DNA of 41,941 bases from an uncultured Collinsella sp. (GCA_902479095.1 CABSNL010000013.1:1-41941); one strand, 5' to 3'. Positions 17,022 to 24,602 are shown, numbered from the stretch's first letter. A program made the numbers and translations. The notes: generated by a model not told the origin, from the letters alone.

Positions 17022-19849
17022 TATAGTTCACCGACCTTCTTGGCGTACAGGTTGAAGAGATGGGCGACTATCTTCTCCTCATCCCCGCCGAAGTCGACGC
17101 CATAGGCGGCTTCGACGGCGGCGTCGAGCGCCTTGTGCGCTGTCATCAGCTCGGGGAAGAACGTCTCGTTCTTGGGATCGTACATATCCGCGAGCGTCGC
17201 ACCTTCTTGGGCATCCCGGGCGTCGAGCACGGCTTGGGCACAACGCTCGACTTCCTCGCGTTGGGATTCCGTGGGCTCGGGCCAGACGAAGTTGTTGTAA
17301 TCAATATTGGCCGAATACTGGTAATCGTCCTTCAATCTTCCGGTTACGATCCTAACCCATGCATTATGGAATTGAGATTGCAGAATGCCATAGTGATAGA
17401 GAGAAGCATTAGGTATCAATCTAACCTTGTTGCTGCAAAATATCTCTGGACCAACAAAGCCCATTGGAACACGTTTCCTTCTGCTTGAAGACACCTCTGG
17501 GATGATGATGGAACTTCCCTCGGGCATGTTCTCAACGTGAAATCTCGTTGGCTTATCTGCTATTTTTCGGGTTCCAGCGCTTTTACTTGCAAGCCTGTAT
17601 TCACGAACCTGTTCTACTCTCTTTCTGCACTCAGGAAGCTGCTTTAAATCTGAGAAGGTTGCCTCCCCAAGCCACAGGCACCAGCGATGATAGCCATGAA
17701 TGAACTCTTTTGATCCAAGCCATGGATGGAAGAAGCCTTCGGCCTTTGGCTCTTTCTTCAGGAAATCGTCTTTCTCCTCATCGGTAAACAGGTAGAATCC
17801 CCCATCAATAGGTTTATTTCCGATGCCCATTTCCGGAACATCACAAATAGGCTTGCTGCGGCTGTAGATGAATACATCAGGGGCGTCCTTCAGATACGCA
17901 TTGATTCGAGCCATGGGAATCTGTTCTTCGTCGCTGTCCGGGGTCGCGTGGTAGAAGAGCGTCTTGGTCCCAACCTCGCGCGAGAACCCGACGATGACGC
18001 AGAACACGTGCGCCTTGTCCGCCGCCTCGTTGTCCCAGCGGAAGGTGTTGCGTGCGAAGTCGATATGGATTCCCAGGTCGTGCAGGGGTTTCCAGAGGTT
18101 GGCAACCTGCTCGCCCTGACAGATGGAGTTGGTCGAGACCAGGGCGCAGCGCGTGCGCTTTCCCTGCGTGAACCTCGCGGCCTTCATGTACCAGGCCCCG
18201 CAGTAGTCGATGTTGCCTGCGTTCTTCGCTCCGTCGAAGACCTCAAGGAGCTCGGCCTTCTGCTCCTTGGACTGGTTGCGAGCACCCAGGAACGGCGGGT
18301 TGCCCACGAGGTACGTGAGGTCATCGGGAAACACCTCGGACCAATCGGTCTTGAGGGCGTTGCCCTCATGGAGGTTGCTAAGGCTCCTGAGCGGCAGGAA
18401 GTCGAAGTCATAACCGACGTATATCTCCTGCGTCTTTCGGAGCATCTGCTCCTCGGTGATCCAAAGGGCGGTCTTGGCGACCGAGACGGCGAAGTCGTTT
18501 ATCTCGATGCCGTACAGTTGATCGAGAGATACGCGGACGGGGCTGTCCTGCGCAATGACGAGGGACGTCTGCCCTGCGTTGCCGGTCTCCTCGCTGAGCT
18601 CGTCTTCGATGATTCGGTTCTCGATGGTGCGCAGCTGCCGGTACGCCTCGGTAAGGAAGTTGCCCGAGCCGCATGCCGGGTCGCCGATGGTAATGGAGGC
18701 AACCTTGTCGTGCAGCCTCGTCAGGGCCTGTTTGCGCTTCGCCGCCGTCCTCTCACCCTCGGCCTCGTGCAGCTCGTCCCACAACTCGTCGAGGAACAGC
18801 GGCTTGAGGCAGCGCTCGATGTTCTCAACGCTCGTGTAGTGCATGCCCCCGGCATGGCGCGTCTCGGGATTCAGAGTCCCCTCGAACACGCCACCGAAGA
18901 TGACGCCCGAGATCTCGCGCCAGTCGAAGTCCTGGGAGGCGTCGGTGATGGCCTCAAGGATTTCCGGGGTCATCTGCGGGACGATGATGGAGGAGTCGGC
19001 GAACAGCCCACCGTTCACGTAGGGGAAGGCCGCAAGGTCCTCGTCCATGTACTCGTCCCGCTGATCCAAGGGAGTATCGATGGTCTCGAACAGATCGACC
19101 AATTTGCGACGGAGATTCGCGGGGTCTCCCTCGCAGTACCTACCGAACGCCTGATGCGATTGCAGGAGATCGGCGTCCTCGGCGTAAAGTAAGAAGATGA
19201 TTCGGGTGATGAGAACGTTGAGCGAACGCTGCTCCTCCTGGGCCCGCTCGTCCTTCTCCTCGATGTGATGGTACTGCTTGGCGAGAGCATCATAGAGCCT
19301 GGAGACGTAAGCCCCAGCCTCGATTGAAAGCTGCTGTTCCTTGTGCAGGCGGCTCGTCTCGTTGGATGTCAGGAATGAGAGCAGGTACAGACTGTCCTGG
19401 AGCTCTTCGAGGGAGAACTCCTGCACGGTGTCCTCGGGCCTCTCGTTGTCGAGGTCGTAAAGGCGGAAGGCACCGAAGTTGCACGTCATCACCCAGCGCG
19501 GGCGCTCGGAGTACGGCAGGTGCCGCGCGTACCACATGGCCTGCTGGAGCGGCGTCTCCATGCCTCCGTTCCTAGGCTCGGGCTTGTCGAGGTCGATGCC
19601 CCATGACTTCTGCTCGCAGAGGAAGTTGTGGTCGGAGACGAACACGTCGATGCGTCGGCCTCTCACCTTCCGCTCGAAGTCGACGAAGCTGTCGATGGTG
19701 TTGGACGGGATGCCCAGGACGTTTATGAGCAGGTCGACCCAGAACTTCTGGGTGTCCTGCTGCTCGTTGTTGGAGCCTGCGGGGATGGCACTGAGGCGCT
19801 TCTGCCACCGCTTGACGAACTCCTTTGCCTCTTTCTTGCTGGCAGGCAT
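17021..19849 (-). CDS. MmeI-family Type IIG restriction-modification enzyme
   Basis: A 942-residue single-chain enzyme that should both methylate and cut DNA. The N-terminus has a nuclease signature D68-X10-E79-Q-K81, very close to the D-X9-EXK of MmeI. A helical spacer follows, then a gamma-type N6-adenine methyltransferase with D390-PACGSGNF (SAM binding) and N517-PPF (catalytic). The C-terminal third is the target-recognition and tail region, which sets the unknown sequence specificity. The length matches MmeI (about 920). Being a combined R and M enzyme it needs no separate methylase. It is the first gene of a reverse-strand operon with the DUF262 gene. Two large hairpins lie 70-240 bp upstream. 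Confidence 0.9.
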   Translation of the reverse strand: MPASKKEAKEFVKRWQKRLSAIPAGSNNEQQDTQKFWVDLLINVLGIPSNTIDSFVDFERKVRGRRIDVFVSDHNFLCEQKSWGIDLDKPEPRNGGMETPLQQAMWYARHLPYSERPRWVMTCNFGAFRLYDLDNERPEDTVQEFSLEELQDSLYLLSFLTSNETSRLHKEQQLSIEAGAYVSRLYDALAKQYHHIEEKDERAQEEQRSLNVLITRIIFLLYAEDADLLQSHQAFGRYCEGDPANLRRKLVDLFETIDTPLDQRDEYMDEDLAAFPYVNGGLFADSSIIVPQMTPEILEAITDASQDFDWREISGVIFGGVFEGTLNPETRHAGGMHYTSVENIERCLKPLFLDELWDELHEAEGERTAAKRKQALTRLHDKVASITIGDPACGSGNFLTEAYRQLRTIENRIIEDELSEETGNAGQTSLVIAQDSPVRVSLDQLYGIEINDFAVSVAKTALWITEEQMLRKTQEIYVGYDFDFLPLRSLSNLHEGNALKTDWSEVFPDDLTYLVGNPPFLGARNQSKEQKAELLEVFDGAKNAGNIDYCGAWYMKAARFTQGKRTRCALVSTNSICQGEQVANLWKPLHDLGIHIDFARNTFRWDNEAADKAHVFCVIVGFSREVGTKTLFYHATPDSDEEQIPMARINAYLKDAPDVFIYSRSKPICDVPEMGIGNKPIDGGFYLFTDEEKDDFLKKEPKAEGFFHPWLGSKEFIHGYHRWCLWLGEATFSDLKQLPECRKRVEQVREYRLASKSAGTRKIADKPTRFHVENMPEGSSIIIPEVSSSRRKRVPMGFVGPEIFCSNKVRLIPNASLYHYGILQSQFHNAWVRIVTGRLKDDYQYSANIDYNNFVWPEPTESQREEVERCAQAVLDARDAQEGATLADMYDPKNETFFPELMTAHKALDAAVEAAYGVDFGGDEEKIVAHLFNLYAKKVGEL

Positions 19850-19917
19850 ACCGGACCTCCTGCGTCGTCGTCTCTTTCGGACAATTTTAAGGGGTCAGGG
19901 CAACCCCGCGAACGGGA

Positions 19918-19997
19918 GGGCGAGTTTTCAACGGTTTACGGCGTCGGAGGGTCCCGAGCGAAACCCGGAGACGCCGGGGGCTGTTGGAAACTCGCCC
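19918..19997. repeat. Large nested hairpin H1 upstream of defence operon
   Basis: Outer arms GGGCGAGTTTTCAAC (19918-19932) and GTTGGAAACTCGCCC (19983-19997) pair at 14 of 15 positions. Inner arms CGGCGTC (19939) and GACGCCG (19970). It lies 69 bp before the start of the Type IIG gene. It shares the arm words GTTTTCAAC and GTTGGAAAC with H2. Confidence 0.75.
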
Positions 19998-20019
19998 ATG
20001 TCACAGCGACGTCATCCTA

Positions 20020-20088
20020 GGTTTTCAACGCTTTCCATGGCCGAAGGGCTTCTTATAAGCCCGTAGGCTGTGGGAAGGGTTGGAAACC
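20020..20088. repeat. Large nested hairpin H2 upstream of defence operon
   Basis: Outer arms GGTTTTCAACGCTTTCCA (20020) and TGGGAAGGGTTGGAAACC (20071) pair at 15 of 18 positions; inner arms GGGCTT (20046) / AAGCCC (20057). Same general build and same GTTTTCAAC...GTTGGAAAC words as H1, 22 bp away. A smaller hairpin GCGAAAT / ATTTCGC lies at 20112-20139. The 19850-20244 gap holds no gene. Confidence 0.7.
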
Positions 20089-20151
20089 GGGCATTTGAGT
20101 GATGTTTTGAAGCGAAATATGTAGGTGAACTGATTTCGCCATAGAACTTTC

Positions 20152-20172
20152 TTTCACCCCTTTTTCACCCCT
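20152..20172. repeat. CACCCC repeats, possible integrase arm sites (right end)
   Basis: TTTCACCCC at 20152 and TTTCACCCCT at 20163 are direct repeats of the words found at 8049-8101 next to the left attachment site. Together they bracket the element like integrase arm-type sites. Confidence 0.4.
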
Positions 20173-20203
20173 CGACAGTCTATTAACCCTTATCTACGCA
20201 GAA

Positions 20204-20235
20204 GCAGGCCAGACGATTTATACCGTCTGGCCTGC
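20204..20235 (-). terminator. Terminator-like hairpin behind tRNA-Arg
   Basis: Perfect 12-bp stem GCAGGCCAGACG / CGTCTGGCCTGC with an 8-base A/T loop, 9 bp past the tRNA CCA end on the reverse strand. The following T-run is weak (TTCT). It is carried by the element, replacing the original terminator left at 7863-7886. Confidence 0.6.
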
Positions 20236-20244
20236 TGATTTATC

Positions 20245-20320
20245 TGGTGCCCCCGGTGCGATTCGAACGCACGACACCCGCTTTAGGAGAGCGGTGCTCT
20301 ATCCCCTGAGCTACGGAGGC
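20245..20320 (-). tRNA. tRNA-Arg(CCT)
   Basis: A 76-base reverse-strand gene that folds fully: acceptor GCCTCCG / CGGGGGC with one G-T pair, D-stem GCTC / GAGC, anticodon stem CCGCT / AGCGG around loop CTCCTAA (anticodon CCT), T-stem GTGCG / CGCAC with loop TTCGAAT, discriminator A and encoded CCA. The 3' half, from the anticodon loop on, belongs to the integrated element; the 5' half is chromosomal. It remains functional in appearance. Confidence 0.95.
20272..20289. repeat. Right attachment site core (18-bp direct repeat)
   Basis: CGACACCCGCTTTAGGAG, identical to 7924-7941. It spans the anticodon loop, the 3' anticodon stem and the variable loop of tRNA-Arg. On either side the two copies differ, as expected for the core where integrase exchanges strands. 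Confidence 0.8.
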
Positions 20321-20378
20321 ATGTTGTACTAGTGTAGCAGATTTACTGCATCGCAATACGTCGCATGACTAGACTTCG

Positions 20379-20447
20379 AAGTTGCGGTGGAATAGTTCCT
20401 GTCTGAAGCATCTAAAGCCGTATTTAGAAACTATTTCACCGCAACTT
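20379..20447. repeat. Hairpin repeat family 1, copy 1
   Basis: Arms AAGTTGCGGTGGAATAGTT (20379) and AACTATTTCACCGCAACTT (20429) pair at 18 of 19 positions; a second hairpin TCTAAA / TTTAGA sits inside. It begins 9 bp past the stop of the manO-like gene. Other copies are at 24066 and 32698. It may act as a 3'-end/terminator structure or be a small non-autonomous repeat. Confidence 0.8.
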
Positions 20448-20455
20448 ATGAGGAG

Positions 20456-20854
20456 CTAGTTACCTTTGTGGAAGAGGTTTTTGATAACGGAGGGGATGCT
20501 CTTGGCGCCCTTGGCCGTCACATCGATAAAGTCGGGCGAACGCACGAGCTTATCCTCGTCGACGTACTTGCGAACCACGCGCAACGTCTCTTTGTCGTCG
20601 CGCGTCGAAAACGTAAAGTGACCGTTGTCCTTGGTGAAGATGGCAAAACGCGTAATCTTCTTGGTGCCGCGCAAAACCTCGGCGGCAATATAGTCGACCT
20701 CATCCCACGGGATCTGAATATAATCCTCGGGATTGCGCTCGTTGTAATACTCGAACGCCTTATTGCCCACCATCACGTTACCGTGGCTGGTAAGCCCCAT
20801 CAGGCAGGTTGCCGGCGTTGCCAGATCGACCGTGCTGTTCTGAGATTGCGCCAT
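20456..20854 (-). CDS. manO: DUF956 family protein, mannose PTS accessory (ManO-like)
   Basis: A 132-residue cytoplasmic protein of the DUF956 family, which is found at the end of mannose-family PTS operons and called ManO in lactic acid bacteria; it is believed to tune expression or activity of the permease. Visible features are GNVMVGNKAFEYYNERNPEDYIQIPWDEVDYI and FTFSTRDDKETLRVVRKY segments typical of this family. The ATG at 20854 has GGAGGGCGAGG upstream; the upstream extension to 20905 is not supported. It follows manZ after 120 bp containing a terminator, so it is probably expressed at a lower level. Confidence 0.8.
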   Translation of the reverse strand: MAQSQNSTVDLATPATCLMGLTSHGNVMVGNKAFEYYNERNPEDYIQIPWDEVDYIAAEVLRGTKKITRFAIFTKDNGHFTFSTRDDKETLRVVRKYVDEDKLVRSPDFIDVTAKGAKSIPSVIKNLFHKGN

Positions 20855-20870
20855 ACGCGCCTCGCCCTCC

Positions 20871-20917
20871 AATAAAAACAATCGGACCGCATCCAGTGTA
20901 CCCACCGGGTGCGGTCC
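20871..20917 (-). terminator. Terminator between manZ and manO
   Basis: Arms GGACCGCA (20884) / TGCGGTCC (20910) extended by CCGGT/ACTGG pairing; on the reverse strand TTGTTTTTATT follows. It lies just upstream of the manO ribosome site, so it should cut or attenuate read-through from manXYZ. Confidence 0.75.
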
Positions 20918-20974
20918 GTTTCAATGGCTCAAAAGCCCTTACCTAGCAACTCTCGGTCTTAAGCCGAAGCGTGC

Positions 20975-21895
20975 TTACATGAAGCCGCAGAAGCGACCGA
21001 TGATGCCGACGGCGAAGAGAGCCAGGATGATGACGATCGGGCTGACCTTCTTCTTGAGGAGCTTGCAGACCAGCAGGGTCAGGCACACGGCGGCAAGGCC
21101 GGGGATGAGCTGATCGAGGTTGGCCTGAAGCGTGGTGACCTTCATCTGATCAAGGGCGGTAGCACCGACGGAGTTGTACATCGTCAGCGCTTCCTTGATA
21201 CCCTCAGAACCGGAGGGCAGGCTAGCCCAGTCGATAAAGGCGCCAGCAGACTGCTTGACCGTGGAGACGATCGGGGTGAAGGAAATGGACACCCAGCGCT
21301 CGACCAGGGCGCCGATGATGAACATACCCAGGATGGAAGCGCCCTCGGTGACCTTGCCCATCAGACCACCGGAGAGGTCCTTGGCGATGGAGGAGCCGAC
21401 CTTGTAGCCAAACTCCTGCGTGTACCACAGGAAAGCGTAACGGATGATGTTCCACGCGAAGAAGAACAGCAGCGGACCGACGATGCTGCCGGACATGGCC
21501 AGGGAAGCGCCCAGAGCGCCCAGAATCGGGCGAAGGGTGAACCAGAAGACGGGGTCACCGACGCCGGCGAGCGGGCCCATCATACCGACCTTGACGCCCT
21601 GGATGGCGACATCGTCAATCGGGGCACCGTTGGCGCGCTCCTCCTCGAGGGCGAGGGTAACGCCAATGACGGGGGCGGAAACATAGGGGTGGGTGTTATA
21701 GAACTCCAGGTGGCGCTTAAGAGCGGCAATCTGGTCATCCTTGCTGGTGTAGAGCTTCTTGATCGCAGGGATCATTGCGAAGCACCAGCCGCCGTTCTGC
21801 ATACGCTCGTAGTTCCACGAGCCCTGAAGGAACTGATGACGGAAGCAAACCTTCTTGCGGTCAGCCTTGGTGAGCTGAATCTTGTTCTCTGCCAT
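20975..21895 (-). CDS. manZ: PTS mannose/fructose/sorbose family transporter subunit IID
   Basis: A 306-residue membrane protein forming the sugar channel together with IIC. The N-terminus has the IID pattern (FLQGSWNYERMQNGGWCFAMIPAI, HLEFYNTHPYV), then GPLAGVGDPVFW, and several C-terminal membrane segments with a short tail. The ATG at 21895 is chosen because AGGGGAG lies 8 bases upstream; the GTG at 21904 is too close to that site. It is third in the manXYZ operon, 16 bp after manY. The sugar is probably mannose or a related hexose; the sequence does not fix it. Confidence 0.93.
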   Translation of the reverse strand: MAENKIQLTKADRKKVCFRHQFLQGSWNYERMQNGGWCFAMIPAIKKLYTSKDDQIAALKRHLEFYNTHPYVSAPVIGVTLALEEERANGAPIDDVAIQGVKVGMMGPLAGVGDPVFWFTLRPILGALGASLAMSGSIVGPLLFFFAWNIIRYAFLWYTQEFGYKVGSSIAKDLSGGLMGKVTEGASILGMFIIGALVERWVSISFTPIVSTVKQSAGAFIDWASLPSGSEGIKEALTMYNSVGATALDQMKVTTLQANLDQLIPGLAAVCLTLLVCKLLKKKVSPIVIILALFAVGIIGRFCGFM

Positions 21896-21911
21896 ATGTA
21901 TCACTCCCCTC

Positions 21912-22730
21912 CTACTCGTAATCGTTCAGAATGTCGCCGAGCGGGTCGCCGGAGCCACTGCCCATGCCGCCACCCTGCTTGGCCAGATCCTTAAGGCCAA
22001 GGTAGATGAGGGCAAGGGAGATGCCGATGAGGCCAAGGGCGATCAGCGTGAGCTGAGGGATGGCAGCAAGGACAAAGCCGAGGATGAAGAACGGCCAGGT
22101 CTCCTTGGTGGCCATCATGTTGATGACCATGGCGTAACCGACGGAAGCGACCATGCCGCCGCCGACAGCCATGCCGCCGGACAGCCAGTCGGGCATAGCG
22201 TTAAGCGCGTTGGTAACGGCCTCGGCCGGGATGACGCACAGAAGCACTGCCGGGATGGCGATACGAAGGCCCTGCATGAGGATGGCAGCATACTGCCAGC
22301 GCTCGATGCCGGAGAAGTCGCCCTTCTCGGCGCAACCGTCCATGGCGTGAGCGATAGCGGTAGCAATGGTACGGCAGATCATGGTCAGGAACAGACCAGC
22401 GACCGACAGCGGGACGGCGACGGCGATGGCCGCGGTAACGGCCTTGGCCGAATCAGTGGCGCCGCCGTTGAGGGCGAGCACCATGATGATCGAAGAAGCG
22501 ACCGAGGCCAGAGCGGCGTCAGGCGCGACGGCGGCGCCGACGTTAGCCCAGCCAAGGGCCATCATCTGGAGCGAACCGCCCAGGAGGATGCCCTCCTGAA
22601 GGTGACCGGTTACGAGACCGATAAGCGTGCATGCCACGAGCGGCTGATGGAACTGGAACTCATCCAGAATGCCTTCCATACCGGCAAGCAACGCGACAAT
22701 CGCAACAAGCAGAATAGTGATTGCAGACAT
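21912..22730 (-). CDS. manY: PTS mannose/fructose/sorbose family transporter subunit IIC
   Basis: A 272-residue, highly hydrophobic permease subunit with family features GMEGILDEFQFHQPLV, TGHLQEGILLGGSLQMMALGW and APDAALAS. It forms the membrane translocation unit with IID; phosphate comes from IIAB. AAAGGAGGG lies upstream of the ATG. It is the second gene of the operon, 18 bp after manX. The short polar, Gly-rich C-terminus is usual. Confidence 0.93.
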   Translation of the reverse strand: MSAITILLVAIVALLAGMEGILDEFQFHQPLVACTLIGLVTGHLQEGILLGGSLQMMALGWANVGAAVAPDAALASVASSIIMVLALNGGATDSAKAVTAAIAVAVPLSVAGLFLTMICRTIATAIAHAMDGCAEKGDFSGIERWQYAAILMQGLRIAIPAVLLCVIPAEAVTNALNAMPDWLSGGMAVGGGMVASVGYAMVINMMATKETWPFFILGFVLAAIPQLTLIALGLIGISLALIYLGLKDLAKQGGGMGSGSGDPLGDILNDYE

Positions 22731-22748
22731 GTATCGGACCCTCCTTTA

Positions 22749-23738
22749 CTATGCTTGAGCGGCCAGTTCGGCCTTAGCTTTCTTCAACATGGCGTCGAGA
22801 TCCTCGGAAGCATCCGAAGGAACCTTGCGGACCTCGAACTTGACGCCCTTGGCCTTGAGGGCCTCGAGGGTCTTAACGTCGTCATCGCCCATAGCGACGG
22901 CGTTGGTGACGACGACCTTGCCCTTGGAGTGAGCCATGGAACCGATGTTGACTTCCTTGATGTCGACGCCGGCCTCGATGGCCTTGAGCAGATCCTGCGG
23001 ATTCTCGAAGAGCAGCATGGCCTTGGTGTCACCAAAACGCGTGTCCTTGACGACCTCGGCCATCTTCTTGATAGGCACGACGTTGGCATGGACTCCCGGA
23101 GGGGCAGCCTGCTCGATCATGGTCTTGCGGAGCTCGTCGTGGGCAACGCCGTCGGAAACCACGATGATGCGGTTGGGGTTGATCTGCTTGGTCCACGTGG
23201 TGGCCACCTGACCATGAAGCAGACGGGTGTCGATACGGACGTGGGCGATCTTGATGTGCCCGTCGCCGATGACCGTTCCCGGAGGGATGGCACCTGCAGG
23301 AGCAGCGGCGGCCGCAGCCGGCTTCTTCTCCTCGGGCTCCAGAGACTCGGGCTTGACGCGCACGCCAGCCTTAGCCTCAGTCACGAGATGTTTTGCGATC
23401 GCATGTGCAGTGTTCTTTGCGTCAAAGCGCTGCGAATATGCCTCGATGAGCATAGGCAGGTTGACACCGGTGACGATAGCCCAGGAATCGTGGCCCTCGA
23501 TGAGCCCGCTGATCTGGTTGAACGGCGTGCCGCCCCACAGATCAACGAGGAAGAGCACCTGCTCCTGGTCCTCGAAGGAAGCGACTGCTTCCTCGACCTT
23601 GGCACGGAAATCGTCGGGGCCCATGCTCGGCTCGAGCGAGACCACGGCAACAGACGGCTGATCGCCAAAGACCATCGAGCCCGTCTGCTTGATTCCAGCT
23701 GCCAAGTCCCCGTGGCTAGCAAGAACAATACTTACCAT
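22749..23738 (-). CDS. manX: PTS mannose-type IIAB protein
   Basis: A 329-residue cytoplasmic phosphocarrier with two domains. IIA (about 1-130) has the phosphorylated His in LASH9GDLA and a LVDLWGGTPFN motif. An Ala/Pro-rich linker (about 140-165) joins IIB, with RIDTRLLH175GQV as the second phosphorylation site. It moves phosphate from HPr to the sugar bound by IIC/IID. The ATG at 23738 has AAAGGAGG seven bases upstream. It is the first gene of manXYZ; a TATAAT promoter element lies about 70 bp upstream. Confidence 0.94.
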   Translation of the reverse strand: MVSIVLASHGDLAAGIKQTGSMVFGDQPSVAVVSLEPSMGPDDFRAKVEEAVASFEDQEQVLFLVDLWGGTPFNQISGLIEGHDSWAIVTGVNLPMLIEAYSQRFDAKNTAHAIAKHLVTEAKAGVRVKPESLEPEEKKPAAAAAAPAGAIPPGTVIGDGHIKIAHVRIDTRLLHGQVATTWTKQINPNRIIVVSDGVAHDELRKTMIEQAAPPGVHANVVPIKKMAEVVKDTRFGDTKAMLLFENPQDLLKAIEAGVDIKEVNIGSMAHSKGKVVVTNAVAMGDDDVKTLEALKAKGVKFEVRKVPSDASEDLDAMLKKAKAELAAQA

Positions 23739-23808
23739 CACATAACCTCCTTTTTGTCTACGTATTTCCTACACGACATGAAAGGAGTATACCTGTTTGG
23801 ATTGTGGA

Positions 23809-24013
23809 ATTATAGCTAAATTCGCAAAAGGTTGGATTATTTGTTTAAACGTCTAAGTTTGTTACAAGTTGGTTACGTTGCTGCTTTTCGACTCATTACC
23901 CGCCAAAGCGTTGCTCATCAAGCCATGTACTTTACAGATACAAGCAGGCTGTTCATTAATAACGATTTTAAGCAAGTGCGAATGTACTTGTACTACTGCT
24001 ATTTTGTTTAAAC
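23809..24013 (-). promoter_or_regulatory. manXYZ promoter region
   Basis: On the reverse strand a perfect -10 box TATAAT lies at 23814-23809, with no good -35 box at the usual distance, which suggests an activator. Two copies of the palindrome GTTTAAAC within TTTGTTTAAAC lie at 23843 and 24006, upstream. The 405-bp gap 23739-24143 is A+T rich compared with the rest and holds no gene; its far end has a family 1 hairpin. Confidence 0.5.
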
Positions 24014-24065
24014 AGACATGGCTTGACTATTTTCGTGACTTATGGTCTATGAAACCACTCAAAAT

Positions 24066-24132
24066 AGTTGCGGTGGAATAGTTCTTGTTTAAGAGCCAGA
24101 AGGCTGGATTTAGGAACTATTTCACCGCAACT
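24066..24132. repeat. Hairpin repeat family 1, copy 2
   Basis: Arms AGTTGCGGTGGAATAGTTC (24066) and GAACTATTTCACCGCAACT (24114) pair at 18 of 19 positions; inner AGCC-AGAA-GGCT hairpin. It ends 11 bp past the hypA stop, the same placement as copy 1 relative to manO. Confidence 0.8.
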
Positions 24133-24143
24133 TATAGGGAATC

Positions 24144-24572
24144 CTAGGCGATGTGGAGGGGGTTGGCGGCGTCGACGGCGTCGGGGACGTCGGAAGGGCC
24201 GGCGGGGACAGCGTCTGCCGGGTCCTCGTCGGGGGTCTCGATCTGCTTGATCATGACCTCCTGGCCCTGCAGCAGGTATGTCTCGCCGCTACCGCAATGG
24301 GGACAGGTCTTGCCGTGCTCGACCGTCGCGTAGTCGCGGCCACATGCCTCGCAATGTGTCACGGCCTCGACGGACTCCACGATAAGCTCTGCACCCTCGG
24401 TGATGGGCTTTTTATCTGCCGCCCAGCGCCAAGCGTCGAGTAGCAAGTCGGGAACGACGCCCGAGACCTCGCCCAACAGCAACGTTACGCTCGAAACGCG
24501 ACGCACGCCATGAGCGCGCGCTACATTCTCGACATCGCGAATGATGTGGTAAACGATCCCCAATTCATGCAC
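24144..24572 (-). CDS. hypA: Hydrogenase/urease nickel-insertion protein HypA
   Basis: A 142-residue HypA: N-terminal MHELGIVYHII (His2 binds nickel in the family) and a zinc site with two CxxC pairs (CEAC and CPHC) near residues 75-95. It delivers nickel to [NiFe]-hydrogenase large subunit. The acidic, Pro/Ala-rich tail of about 30 residues after the normal end is longer than in most HypA proteins. It follows the Fe-S/FAD oxidoreductase by 30 bp and is probably in the same operon, which hints that the redox enzyme is tied to hydrogen metabolism. No other hyp gene is in the window. Confidence 0.9.
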   Translation of the reverse strand: MHELGIVYHIIRDVENVARAHGVRRVSSVTLLLGEVSGVVPDLLLDAWRWAADKKPITEGAELIVESVEAVTHCEACGRDYATVEHGKTCPHCGSGETYLLQGQEVMIKQIETPDEDPADAVPAGPSDVPDAVDAANPLHIA

Positions 24573-24602
24573 TTTTTCTTCCGCCGTTCCCGTTATGGCT
24601 AC

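Larger units (their letters stand above)
7924..20289. mobile_element. Integrative mobilizable element in tRNA-Arg(CCT)
   Basis: Both ends carry the 18-bp direct repeat CGACACCCGCTTTAGGAG within tRNA-Arg sequence, about 12.35 kb apart. A tyrosine integrase lies next to the left end. Inside, in order: unknown protein, excisionase-like protein, DnaB-like ATPase, MobC, VirD4-type coupling protein, relaxase, candidate oriT, then a reverse-strand Type IIG enzyme and DUF262 nuclease. No VirB4, VirB6 or other mating-pore genes are present, so it should be mobilised by a helper system and not be self-conjugative. Its genes differ in style and function from the housekeeping flanks. Confidence 0.88.

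Noticed and set aside
7924..20289. Full self-transmissible ICE
   Set aside because: Only relaxase, MobC and coupling protein are present; there is no VirB4-like ATPase or pore protein, so it is mobilizable only.
21882..23819. 645-codon forward frame opposite manYX
   Set aside because: It runs across two real PTS genes and their gap; the translation is His/Asp/Gly-rich nonsense.
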